A DNA stretch of 64,000 nt. It comes from Fibrobacter sp. UBA4223. GTDB lineage: Bacteria > Fibrobacterota > Fibrobacteria > Fibrobacterales > Fibrobacteraceae. Both the position numbers and the translations under genes were made by a program. Position 1 is the stretch's first letter; every line of letters starts with the position of its first letter. Positions 23,191 to 32,276 of the stretch are shown here, piece by piece. Under the pieces are notes generated by a model. The model did not search any database. It saw only the letters and a program-made list of their open reading frames with translations, and was not told the DNA's origin. Location: contig DFTB01000003.1 in NCBI GenBank assembly GCA_002382975.1, positions 1-64,000 of the forward strand, in the 5' to 3' direction.

Positions 23191-26100
23191 ATGTCAAAAA
23201 GATTTTCCATATCGGGATTAGGGAATGTGTTTGGAAAGGTCTTACCGGCACTGCTGGTCGCTGTAGGTGCGTTTAGCGGCACGGCGGATGCCCAGTGCGC
23301 GGGAACCGTGCGCTTTAAACCTCCTACTAATTGGACTCAAGCGTATTTTGGCGACCGAAATTGTCCGGCAGCGCAAGCTGGCCATGCCACAACCTTAGAT
23401 GCAGATGGTTACTTTACCTTTGACTTGAGCAATATTGGCCATCAAGAGAACGGAGGAACTAGCTTTAGTATTCTCAATAGCATTGTAAAGGGTGACATTG
23501 CGGCAATATCCTTAACTGGATGGGTTACTCAGTTGAATTCTGGTGAAGAAGCTCAGAATGCTCTTACAAATAATTCCTTTTTTGCCTGCCCAGGTCCTGG
23601 CAATACCGTTTACATCGCACAAGATCCTTTGAGCGCTACGCCTAAGACCTATGTGGGTACTGTGCCTCCCTCTGCTAAATACCTCTATGTGCTCACTCCC
23701 GACGACAAGGAGTGGCAGTCCGACAACATGATGGTCAGCGCCAACGGTGGCGCTGGTGTGCAGATGACGACGGCCCCGGATATGTGCGGCTGGATGATGA
23801 TGGTCTTTGAAGAGAGCAAGGTCCCCGACGAAGTGCTAGTGTACCTCAAGAATAAGCCCGATGAGAAGCTTGGCGCCACGGGCTTGTGGGGCAACGAAGC
23901 TGAACCGACTCCTTTGCCACTGAAATCCATTTTGGAAGCCCTTGGAACGGACAGGTTGTATTTTATCCCGGACGATTCACAATGGCCTGAGGGTATGGAA
24001 GATGCCCAGGGCCTGTTTGTGACGGACCCCGGCGTAAGCGGTGTCTGCTCCTTCGACCTTGCTGCTATTATCTATGACTCTGATGTGAGCGTGAATGACC
24101 TATTCTCGGAGTACCAGGGTATTTCAAGTTCGCGGGCGACAAATTGTGTTGGCGTGCATCATGGTATTGTCCAGGATCAGTTAGGCACCGACGACAAACC
24201 TCACCTTAACATGAGTGGGTCCAATGGACCGACTTGCTTCACCAGTGAAGCTGATTTTGCAACGCTGTTCAATTATTCTCCAGGCAAGAACGAGGTGGTG
24301 TGCTACAACATGCCTTTCTCCCGTGCCGCCGATGGCCGTTGGGCGTTTGATTCGGACCATGTCAAGAACGGCACCGTCATAGGAGGCTTTTCTCCCCGTG
24401 AAGACGAAACTCCAACCACTGCCGGTAACGACGTGATTACCTCCATAAGTCCGCAAAAGTGCCCGGCGTGCCGTACAAAGCGCAATGCCGAAGGTCCTGT
24501 GACGTATACGGTTGAATATCCGGGAATCACGAACCTCGACTACCTGTGCAACGGCCCTGGCTGGTCTGGCGGTGTGGATTGCGAAGGCATGTTCGTTTCC
24601 GATGACGCCGGTTATGTTAAATGGAACTGGGATGTTGGTGCAGGTGGCGGTAAGCGTTGGGGAAGCCAAACTCGTAACCAACACTTCTGCTTCGAGTCCC
24701 ATGCCACCTTTACCTACAGTGAAGATCAGGAATTCACCTTCCGTGGCGACGACGACATTTGGGTGTTCATCAACAAGAGGCTTGCCGTGGATAACGGCGG
24801 TGCCCACCTTGCTGCTCCTGGACACGTGGTGCTGAAGAACTTGAACACCAAGTATGGCGCAGGATTCCTGGTTCCCGGACAAGACTATTCCCTGGATATT
24901 TTCTTCTGCGACCGCAGAACCACCATGAGTAACGTGATTATCAAGACCAACATGTTCATCAAGCAGACCAGCGGTCTTAATGCCAATGGTAAAAAGAATT
25001 CTGACGGTACGACGAGTTATAGCATCTGCTACGACAAGAGCGGTGACGGCTCCTGTGCCTCTGTGGCTCTTGGCCAGGCTGGTGGCGGCGATGGAGGAAC
25101 TGTTCATGCCTGCGACGATGCTATCAAACAGTATGGTACCTTGAAGTACAAGATTACCACTAGGGCAGGTCAGGAAATTGCTGCTCTTGAGGCAAAATCT
25201 GGATGGCAGTATGGCGGTATCGATGTCGGCAACCCGTTCAAACCCATTGTGAATACCGACAAGATTAACGGACTGGCTCCGGGTAGCTACCGCTTGGTGA
25301 TTGACTTCTATGATTTGAGCGGAAATCTTGATGAAAAGGCCCGTACCTACATCAACTTCCGCATCAAGGGTAACCTGGATGTGATGACCCAGACTTCTAC
25401 CTATACGGTGAATGCCGGCGACGAAAAGAGCCCCTTCTATGCTTCGGGCTCCAAGTGGACCTATGTGGGCGAGGGCCTTGCTGGTAGCCGCGTGCCGGTG
25501 TATGTATCTGCCTTTGCCGATGGCGGCGTAGACCTGCTGAGTGCTGTTGGCCAGAAGTACACTCTGGTGCTGGACAAGGGCATGACAGCCTATGCCACCA
25601 AGACCGGAGAAACGCCCATAACCTGGCCCAAGACTATTGGCGAAACCGGTATTGACACCATCTGGATTTATCAGGGCCTAGACGGTTTGAATGCAAACCC
25701 CGAAGAAAAGTCTGTTTCTTTGAAGACTGCCGCCAAGATCAAGTTCTATGCACCGCGTCTGGACTTTGCTGAACCGGTGACCATCGACTCCGCCGGTCAT
25801 GTGACCGCCTGGAAACATCCGCTGGCGGGTGATCCGGATAGCTTGGACGGCGACGAATACTTCCACTGGATTGGTTCCGATGTGGATCTGTATGTGTTGA
25901 TTGTGAACCCGGCTACCAACGAGATTTGCACGGATTGCCAGATGACTCTGACTATGACCGATGCCTCTGCCGGTGTGACAATGCCTGGCGATGCCATTTC
26001 CCTTGGCGACGGTGCTTATGTGATTTCTATTCGTTCCCGCAAGGAATATATGGATTCTACGGCCTACATCACGATTTCTACAGCCGAAGATGCCAAGGGC

Positions 26101-27648
26101 CTGAGCCTGTCCTCTTATACCAACCTGCGTTTCCGCAAGCCGCCGGTACCGTTCCCGCAGCTGGTGGATATGTTCGACGTCCGTGGTGCTTCTTTGGGCG
26201 CCATCAGCATTCCTGAACCCTATTATTCGCAGTCCAAGGAATACCTGGACGGTAAGGGCGACTCTATCGTTATCCACTACGACAGACCCTTCGCCCCGAA
26301 CCCTCAGGGTGATTACAAGGACTCCTTGCCGTTCTTGATATGTATCGACTGGGATGAAGATGTATACGAGAAGGTGAACTTTGTGGAGAAGGGATTCTCC
26401 AAGACCAAGAAGGATACCGCCGTGGCGTGCTCCTACATGATCGACTCCCTGACTATCTACAACACCTTCATGGCCAAGTTCAAGGCTAATGGTAACAAGA
26501 GTGACAGCGTTCTTTCCTTTGTTTCGGATTCTACGTTCTCGTCTCTGGTAAAGACTTACGGCCGCGGGAAGGTTTTGAACTTTGCCACCTACGAAGACCG
26601 CAAGAAGATTACTAAGGGCCATTTCGACGGTAGCATTACCGACCGTATGGCTCCTGTGATTGTGGCTGCTCGTGTGGACAACTTCTCGGAACAGTTGAAC
26701 CGCTTGACGGTGACGCTTTCTGAACCGGTGAAGATGATTGATGAGACGAACAAGACGGCACCGTTTACCTTCTACATGAACTCTGCAACGGAAGTGGCCG
26801 AGGCGGCCCGTTACGCTTCGCCTACGGCTAACGCAGCCCCTGGTGGACTTGGATCTGAAAAGCTGACCCTGGTGTTTGACAAGACCCAGAGCACCAAGAA
26901 CCCCACACCGCGTCTGGGCGACTTTATCCGCTTCCGCGCCGATTCCTGGATGTGGAGTGATACGACTAATATCGCTAGCGATGTCACGCAACGTGTTGCC
27001 GGCGATAGCGCCATGCACTGGAATTCCCCGACGGATTACAACTCTACCGCGAGACTCCCGTCGCCTTGGGTGACCATCGTGGGTGACTACTCTGTAGAAG
27101 TTTCTGCCATCAAACTTGCTACCATGAACAAGGATATCGACGCGAAGAATACTCCTGCCGTGGAAGTGTTCACGATTCCTACCACCATGGGTAAGGATGA
27201 AATCGCGAAGCTCTATCCCAACACCTTGGGCTTTATCGTGAAATCCGACATGGCGTCGTTCATGAGCAAGGACTCTGTGACGGAGAAGTTCTTCAACGAA
27301 CACCCCGAGGCCTTGGCCGAAGTGTACTTCCAGTACGACGTGAAATTCTACACCAACCTGGGCAACTACGTTGCCGGCAAGAGCAACAAGATTTACTGCC
27401 TGGACGAAATCAACAAGCAGAAGTTTGGTAAGGAATACTTCGGTGGTAAGGATTGCCGCTCAACTCAGGGCAACTTCTACATTTCTTGGAATATGCTTTC
27501 CGACAAGAAGCGCCTGGTGGGTACCGGTGCCTATATCGCTAAGCTTTCCTCCTTCGTGAAACTTGCACAGCTTGGCAAGGCCAAGTCCAGTAAGGCCGAA
27601 GAGACCGACATGTGGGGCGCCAAGCGCGGCAAGGGCATTGTGAAGTAA
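23191..27648 (+). CDS. Fibro-slime family secreted adhesin
   Basis: The protein has 1485 residues with a signal peptide (VLPALLVAVGAFSGTADAQ, cut before Cys). The fibro-slime domain (about 430-600) is marked by FTFRGDDDIWVFINKRLAVD, NGGAHLAAPGHV and YSLDIFFCDRR, a PA14-like fold described mainly from Fibrobacter, where such proteins are linked to adhesion to cellulose. Beta-rich modules follow. The C-terminus has WNMLSDKKRLVGTGAYIAKL, which looks like the FlgD-like fold used as a type IX sorting domain and fits export through the SprA translocon encoded at 44190. The start has AAAAAGG 10 nt upstream, and a strong terminator follows at 27726. Codon use is that of a highly expressed gene. Confidence 0.9.
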   Translation: MSKRFSISGLGNVFGKVLPALLVAVGAFSGTADAQCAGTVRFKPPTNWTQAYFGDRNCPAAQAGHATTLDADGYFTFDLSNIGHQENGGTSFSILNSIVKGDIAAISLTGWVTQLNSGEEAQNALTNNSFFACPGPGNTVYIAQDPLSATPKTYVGTVPPSAKYLYVLTPDDKEWQSDNMMVSANGGAGVQMTTAPDMCGWMMMVFEESKVPDEVLVYLKNKPDEKLGATGLWGNEAEPTPLPLKSILEALGTDRLYFIPDDSQWPEGMEDAQGLFVTDPGVSGVCSFDLAAIIYDSDVSVNDLFSEYQGISSSRATNCVGVHHGIVQDQLGTDDKPHLNMSGSNGPTCFTSEADFATLFNYSPGKNEVVCYNMPFSRAADGRWAFDSDHVKNGTVIGGFSPREDETPTTAGNDVITSISPQKCPACRTKRNAEGPVTYTVEYPGITNLDYLCNGPGWSGGVDCEGMFVSDDAGYVKWNWDVGAGGGKRWGSQTRNQHFCFESHATFTYSEDQEFTFRGDDDIWVFINKRLAVDNGGAHLAAPGHVVLKNLNTKYGAGFLVPGQDYSLDIFFCDRRTTMSNVIIKTNMFIKQTSGLNANGKKNSDGTTSYSICYDKSGDGSCASVALGQAGGGDGGTVHACDDAIKQYGTLKYKITTRAGQEIAALEAKSGWQYGGIDVGNPFKPIVNTDKINGLAPGSYRLVIDFYDLSGNLDEKARTYINFRIKGNLDVMTQTSTYTVNAGDEKSPFYASGSKWTYVGEGLAGSRVPVYVSAFADGGVDLLSAVGQKYTLVLDKGMTAYATKTGETPITWPKTIGETGIDTIWIYQGLDGLNANPEEKSVSLKTAAKIKFYAPRLDFAEPVTIDSAGHVTAWKHPLAGDPDSLDGDEYFHWIGSDVDLYVLIVNPATNEICTDCQMTLTMTDASAGVTMPGDAISLGDGAYVISIRSRKEYMDSTAYITISTAEDAKGLSLSSYTNLRFRKPPVPFPQLVDMFDVRGASLGAISIPEPYYSQSKEYLDGKGDSIVIHYDRPFAPNPQGDYKDSLPFLICIDWDEDVYEKVNFVEKGFSKTKKDTAVACSYMIDSLTIYNTFMAKFKANGNKSDSVLSFVSDSTFSSLVKTYGRGKVLNFATYEDRKKITKGHFDGSITDRMAPVIVAARVDNFSEQLNRLTVTLSEPVKMIDETNKTAPFTFYMNSATEVAEAARYASPTANAAPGGLGSEKLTLVFDKTQSTKNPTPRLGDFIRFRADSWMWSDTTNIASDVTQRVAGDSAMHWNSPTDYNSTARLPSPWVTIVGDYSVEVSAIKLATMNKDIDAKNTPAVEVFTIPTTMGKDEIAKLYPNTLGFIVKSDMASFMSKDSVTEKFFNEHPEALAEVYFQYDVKFYTNLGNYVAGKSNKIYCLDEINKQKFGKEYFGGKDCRSTQGNFYISWNMLSDKKRLVGTGAYIAKLSSFVKLAQLGKAKSSKAEETDMWGAKRGKGIVK

Positions 27649-27656
27649 TAGCCTGG

Positions 27657-27681
27657 ATTCCGGGTCAAGCCCGGAATGACG
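27657..27681. repeat. Palindromic repeat (TTCCGGGTCAAGCCCGGAA type)
   Basis: ATTCCGGG and CCCGGAAT form the stem. The same repeat occurs at 31940, 32023, 32183 and 32366, the last of these inside scpA. A second hairpin ATGGCGTG...CACGCCAT follows directly. Confidence 0.7.
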
Positions 27682-27725
27682 ATAGGGATAAACGTCATGG
27701 CGTGCTGCGACACGCCATCTAGAAG

Positions 27726-27749
27726 GCGGGGGCAACCCCGCTTTTTTTT
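27726..27749 (+). terminator. Terminator after the fibro-slime gene
   Basis: GCGGGG (27726-27731), loop GCAA, CCCCGC (27736-27741), then eight T. Confidence 0.85.
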
Positions 27750-27764
27750 CTTTTTTTTTATTAT

Positions 27765-27857
27765 GGCACCGAAGGTGCCCACGAAAATAAACCGTCCGAG
27801 AAAAGGACGGTTTATTGAGTGTAAGGTAGGTATTAGGGAGGGCGGGAGCCTTCCCTA
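27765..27857 (+). ncRNA. Three-hairpin element, copy A
   Basis: Hairpin 0: GGCACC-GAA-GGTGCC (27765-27779). Spacer CACG. Hairpin 1: AATAAACCGTCC (27786-27797) pairs perfectly with GGACGGTTTATT (27805-27816). Linker GAGTGTAAGGTAGGTAT. Hairpin 2: TAGGGAGGGC (27834-27843) pairs with GCCTTCCCTA (27848-27857). The architecture is the same as copies B (54348-54457) and C (43990-44105), with different stem sequences. It lies between the fibro-slime terminator and the next lipoprotein promoter. A structured RNA or mobile repeat; function unknown. Confidence 0.5.
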
Positions 27858-27885
27858 GTTGTTATATATTTTTATCTTGTACGTT

Positions 27886-29883
27886 ATGAATGCTTTAAGG
27901 GTTGTGTTTAAGAGATTTGTTGCAGTCTCATCTCTCTTTTTTGTATTCTCGTCTCTTGTGTCGCTGACTGCCTGTGGCGGCGACGGTTCCGGCACGGGAA
28001 CAAATACTCCTGAAAATGAAGAGTCTGTAGCGGAGTTCGAAACCGTTGACGACTTGCCAGCCTGTACGGCAAGTAAGTCGGGTGCACTGGCTAGTGTTGC
28101 CGACGACTATTACACCTGCGCCGCCAAGAAATGGGAAAAGGTTCTGGAGGTGGCGAAAGGCGTTTGCAACATAAGGCCTTGTGACAACTCCACAGAGGGC
28201 AAGTGGATCTATGCCTACTCCGCTGGAACAGCTTATCAATGCAAATCTGGCGCTTGGAAAGATGCTGCCGGCAAAACTTTTGACGAACTGGAATTTGTCG
28301 GGTGTTTTATGGACGCCCTGGTAAAAGACTCCGTTGCCTCTGCAGACGATCTGAAGAACTGCACAGAAAATAAAGAAGGTGACATCTTCATTGTCGGCAA
28401 GAGCATGGTCGCCTGCTATTCCCAAAAATGGGTGGAAGTTCCGGGGGGTGTGATTTCTGAGGGTGACTTGCCGGACTGCTCCGGAAACGGATATATCTAC
28501 GTGATGGGCAAGATGGCCGTGTACCAGTGTAAGGAAGGTTCCTGGTACGGGAATGGCAAGGCTGTCAACCAGACCTCTGCGGATGTGCCGAAAAGCAGCT
28601 CTTCGAAGGTTGTTGAACCGGAATCAAGCTCGTCGCAGTCCGGTACCGACAAGCCGTCGTCCAGCTCCGACAAGTTGTCGTCTAGTTCTGAAAAGTTGTC
28701 GTCCAGTTCAAAAGATGTGACCGACGACGATACCAAGATTCGCGGCGTGTGCCAGGTATCTAAGACTACTGTTGCTAAGGGTGAATCCGTGACCTATTCC
28801 TTCTTGGGTATAGATGGAACCGTAGTTTCGTATTCATGGACTTTCGGTGAAAATGCGACAGTTACCACGAGTACAAATGAGACCCCTGCCGTAGGTTATG
28901 TCCGAAGCGGAACGTATAGGGCAACGTTGATTGTGAATGCCGGTAGGCTCTCGGAGAGCGACGAGGTTGTGTGCCCGGCTGTGACGGTGGAGGCTGATCC
29001 TGTGACGGATCCTCTTGGCGCGGAATGTAGCCTTACGCCTGGCTATTTCAATGTCAGGAATGTAACCGGTATTTCTCGTGAGGTTTCTTCTATCAATGTA
29101 ACCCTTGTTTCTGCATCTGGGGTATCTATTGAAGAAACGCTGGAAGGAACGTTGACCTCGGGGTGCCATTCTGTTACGGGTTACGGCCTTGTATGTGGAG
29201 ACGAGTATAGCTGGTCTTGGGTTGACAAGTCAATCGAAATAGAGGGTGCTTTGGGCTATTCAAGGTTCGCTCTGGTCTATGCCGGTGATACTATGTGTAC
29301 GGCGTCTGCCGTTAGTTGTGGGACTGCTGCAAGCATTGCCCATAAGGGTGAGAGTGTTACCTGGAGCCTGCAGTCAATAGAGTCTCCGGTACCAACGGCG
29401 AATACCTATGCGTGGACGTTTATGGACAAGGATGGAAATGTGGTTTCCACCAGTAATCGGACCACGCCGGAAATGACCGTGTCGGAGTTCGGAATAGTCC
29501 AGGCGACCCTGGTTCTGGATAAGGGCATTGATACCGAAAACAGCCTGACTTGTTTTGATTTGAACGTGCATCCACGGGAAGTTTCGGATTGCGCTTGCGG
29601 TGCTCCCGAGCTGCTTTCGACATCGGAGGACCTTGCCATTGTAGACGAGGTGTCGTACCGCTGGACGGTTACAGGCTGTACAAGCGAAGGTGCAGAACCC
29701 TTTACCTACAGCTGGGAAGATAACTTTGTTGAACAGGATGAAAAGGATGCCGAAAAAGCGATTGGCTCTTTCGGCGTCAAGGGTTCTTATGCCCCTGTGG
29801 TTGTGGTGACGAACCAGGAGGGAGAATTCCAGGAAGTCGTCTGTAAGGCTGGGCGTGTAATTGATAGCAATGGGGCGGAATGA
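27886..29883 (+). CDS. Large surface lipoprotein with PKD-like modules
   Basis: The protein has 665 residues. The start at 27886 is preferred because a TATATATT box at 27863-27870 probably is the -10 element, which excludes the upstream codon at 27859. The lipoprotein signal ends SLVSLTAC. The N-terminal part (30-230) has repeats of the type DLPACTASKSG...YYTCAAKKWEKV, each with two cysteines and an aromatic W; a Ser-rich linker (SSSS clusters, about 235-285) follows, then PKD-like modules (VAKGESVTYSFLGIDG...YSWTFGENA; ITWSL; YRWTVTGC) like those of the ALLNYG lipoproteins. The stop overlaps the start of the CotH gene (ATGATGA), so the two are translationally coupled. Function unknown; probably surface-displayed. 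Confidence 0.8.
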   Translation: MNALRVVFKRFVAVSSLFFVFSSLVSLTACGGDGSGTGTNTPENEESVAEFETVDDLPACTASKSGALASVADDYYTCAAKKWEKVLEVAKGVCNIRPCDNSTEGKWIYAYSAGTAYQCKSGAWKDAAGKTFDELEFVGCFMDALVKDSVASADDLKNCTENKEGDIFIVGKSMVACYSQKWVEVPGGVISEGDLPDCSGNGYIYVMGKMAVYQCKEGSWYGNGKAVNQTSADVPKSSSSKVVEPESSSSQSGTDKPSSSSDKLSSSSEKLSSSSKDVTDDDTKIRGVCQVSKTTVAKGESVTYSFLGIDGTVVSYSWTFGENATVTTSTNETPAVGYVRSGTYRATLIVNAGRLSESDEVVCPAVTVEADPVTDPLGAECSLTPGYFNVRNVTGISREVSSINVTLVSASGVSIEETLEGTLTSGCHSVTGYGLVCGDEYSWSWVDKSIEIEGALGYSRFALVYAGDTMCTASAVSCGTAASIAHKGESVTWSLQSIESPVPTANTYAWTFMDKDGNVVSTSNRTTPEMTVSEFGIVQATLVLDKGIDTENSLTCFDLNVHPREVSDCACGAPELLSTSEDLAIVDEVSYRWTVTGCTSEGAEPFTYSWEDNFVEQDEKDAEKAIGSFGVKGSYAPVVVVTNQEGEFQEVVCKAGRVIDSNGAE

Positions 29884-31925
29884 TGATTAAATTTGATAAA
29901 AAAATTGTTGTCTTGTTCTTTGCCGCTCTCTCCTTGTTATCGGCCTGCGGAGACGATAGCTCTACGAACAAAGTTGAAGAGTCAAGTACGGTAATTGGCC
30001 CTGACGGCCAGGTGATTCCCGATAGTATCTTGATGTCGGATTCGCTGTACACCTGGTACCTGGACATGCTAGCCAAGGGCGTAGATCCGCTTTCGCCTAA
30101 CAGTTCCGCAGGTTCTGGGAAAGATTCCCCGAAGTCCAGCAGTTCGGCAAACAGCGGAAGCGGCGAGAAGGACGGCGACGAGAAGGACATTACCGGCGAT
30201 GATGGCGAAGAAACAGAAGATACGAAAGTTCGCCTGTTGCCGCCTGCAGGGTTCTATAGTGGCGAATTGACGATACCTGTGCCCGAAGCAGTGAATGGTG
30301 GCAAGATCTATTGTACCTTTGATGGTTCTGCGAATTACGATCAGGAATTTACGGAACCTGTTACGATAACAAGGAATACCCCGGTCCGCTGCGCTGAATT
30401 TGTAGATGGCGAAAAGGTTCGTGAGTCTAGCCACACCTTCTTTATCAACGAGACAGTCAATATGCCGGTGGTTGCCATTAGTGTGGATCCTGTGTTTTTC
30501 CAGAGTACCTACATCTATGAACCGGGTTGCGCTGGCAATAATCCGAAATATTGTAATCCGGGTTTGACGGCGGAGTCTGAATATCCAGTGCATGTGGAAT
30601 TTTTTGAAAATGGAAGTTCCAGCGCCAAGAAGACTTGGCAAATTGATGCGGGAATTTCTTTGATGGGAGGTTGGAGCCGGACCTACGAGAAAAAATCCGT
30701 GGCTATCAAGATGCGAAAGCTCTACGAAGACGGTCGCTTAAAGTACAGCATGTTTACGGCAAGACCCGAAGCAAACAAGTTCAAGGGATTTAACCTGCGC
30801 AACGGCGGAAACCGCTACGTGGGCGACTATCATGGCGATGCCGCCCTTACAAGCCTTGCCGAGGGAACCTCTGTAGATTACCAACGTAGCCGTATGGTGG
30901 TGGTGTTCTATAACGGAAAGTACTATGGCATCCACGATTTGCGCGAAAGGCTGAACGAGCATTTTGTAGAGACCAACTACGGTATAGATTCCAAGCAGGT
31001 GGATATGGTGAAGCACTTGGATAAAGACGTGGTTGTGACCGGTGGAACTGCGGATTCTTACAATGCTATGCTGGCCCTTTTTGCCGGAACGAATCATTTC
31101 AAGACGGATACGTCCAATGCGACCGAGGCGCAGATTGCCAGGGACAACTATGCCCAGGTACAGGGAATGTTGGATGTTGGTAGCTTTGCGGACTACATTG
31201 CTTTGGAATTGTATATCGGTAATACCGATTGGCCCGACAATAATGTTCGTGCGTGGCGTTCCGCAGATCAGCCTTTCAAGTACATGGTTTTTGATGTAGA
31301 CCATGGATTTGACTGGCCGTGGAGGGGGTACTTTGGCGGCGGCACCATGTTTAATTGGCTTAAGAAAGGTGGCCAACGCGCCTGCAATGGTGACGGTTGT
31401 GTGGCGGGTATCTATCTCAAGTTGATTCAGAACCCCGATTTCAAGAGGTTGTTTATCAATCATAGTGCAGTCCTGTTTACTAGCTACCTGACTAGCGAAA
31501 AGGTCAATGCCGCTGTAGATCGGATAAACCAGCAGCTTCCGGCTTCGGAGGTAAATCGTGACTTGAATACCTTTGTGCGTCCGCAGTATGCGTATAATGA
31601 TGGCTTTGACCGGGACGGTTCACATGTGACGTCTTACGGTTCGACCCGCACAAGCGCCATTCGCAGTGAGTATCGTAGTGAATTTAAGTTGGGTAGCGAT
31701 ATCAGCGTCACAATCGCTTCACAGGGTAGCGGCAAGGTTCTTGTGGATGGCATGACGCTGCCCAGCACGAATTACACCGGCAAGTTCTTTGGCGGAAACG
31801 ATATGCTGCTGGAGGCTGTGGCTTCTGGGACGGCCATGTTTACGGGCTGGACCGACGGTAATACGCAGAACCCGCGTCTGGTGTCGCCGAAGGATGGCGA
31901 CAAGTTTACCGCCAAGTTCCAGTAA
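29880..31925 (+). CDS. CotH-family surface lipoprotein (putative CotH kinase)
   Basis: The protein has 681 residues. Lipobox LLSAC near residue 23; a Ser/Gly/acidic linker (80-120); a chitobiase-like beta domain (LLPPAGFYSGELTIPVP); then the CotH domain (about 200-600) with GGWSRTYEKKSVAIKMRK, the YYGIHDLRERLNEHFVETNYG loop region and the conserved FDVDHGFDWPW and NTDWPDNN motifs. CotH proteins include protein kinases of spore coats and are common as surface proteins next to dockerin or cellulose systems. The C-terminus is an Ig-like module (GSGKVLVDGM...FTGWTDG). The ATG overlaps the stop of the preceding lipoprotein, so the pair is likely co-expressed. Substrate unknown. Confidence 0.85.
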   Translation: MMIKFDKKIVVLFFAALSLLSACGDDSSTNKVEESSTVIGPDGQVIPDSILMSDSLYTWYLDMLAKGVDPLSPNSSAGSGKDSPKSSSSANSGSGEKDGDEKDITGDDGEETEDTKVRLLPPAGFYSGELTIPVPEAVNGGKIYCTFDGSANYDQEFTEPVTITRNTPVRCAEFVDGEKVRESSHTFFINETVNMPVVAISVDPVFFQSTYIYEPGCAGNNPKYCNPGLTAESEYPVHVEFFENGSSSAKKTWQIDAGISLMGGWSRTYEKKSVAIKMRKLYEDGRLKYSMFTARPEANKFKGFNLRNGGNRYVGDYHGDAALTSLAEGTSVDYQRSRMVVVFYNGKYYGIHDLRERLNEHFVETNYGIDSKQVDMVKHLDKDVVVTGGTADSYNAMLALFAGTNHFKTDTSNATEAQIARDNYAQVQGMLDVGSFADYIALELYIGNTDWPDNNVRAWRSADQPFKYMVFDVDHGFDWPWRGYFGGGTMFNWLKKGGQRACNGDGCVAGIYLKLIQNPDFKRLFINHSAVLFTSYLTSEKVNAAVDRINQQLPASEVNRDLNTFVRPQYAYNDGFDRDGSHVTSYGSTRTSAIRSEYRSEFKLGSDISVTIASQGSGKVLVDGMTLPSTNYTGKFFGGNDMLLEAVASGTAMFTGWTDGNTQNPRLVSPKDGDKFTAKFQ

Positions 31926-32040
31926 ACGTCATAGCGGTTCCGGGTCAAGCCCGGAATGACGAAGGAATTGAACGTCATGGCGGCCTTGCACAAACGTCAT
32001 GGCGGCCTTGAGCCGCCATCTAGATTCCGGGTCGTGGCCC

Positions 32041-32276
32041 GGAATGACGAAGGAATTAAACGTCATGGCGTGCTCCGACACGCCATCTAGCCTTTACTCT
32101 TCGGCTCCGTAAACGACGGGGCCTTCGTCATCTTGGGATGTTTCGTTATTCTCTGGAGTAGAAGGTTCGGCGGGGTTTCCGGATTCCGGGTCGTGGCCCG
32201 GAATGACGTCTTGTGCGTTGCTCGGAATGACGAAGGAATTAAACGTCATGGCGTGCTCCGACACGCCATCTAGCCT
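32041..32276 (-). pseudogene. Duplicated 3' end of scpA (183-bp tandem duplication)
   Basis: The segment from GGAATGACGAAGG at 32041 recurs from 32224 with a period of exactly 183 bp, including the scpA stop region (CCTTTACTCTTCGG at 32091 and 32274) and the coding tail. The outer copy has small changes (CATC for CGTC, GCTCGG for GCCCGG) and no upstream gene. The rest of the 351-bp gap after the CotH gene holds palindromic repeats at 31940 and 32023 and GGCGGC hairpins; no gene is seen. Confidence 0.85.
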
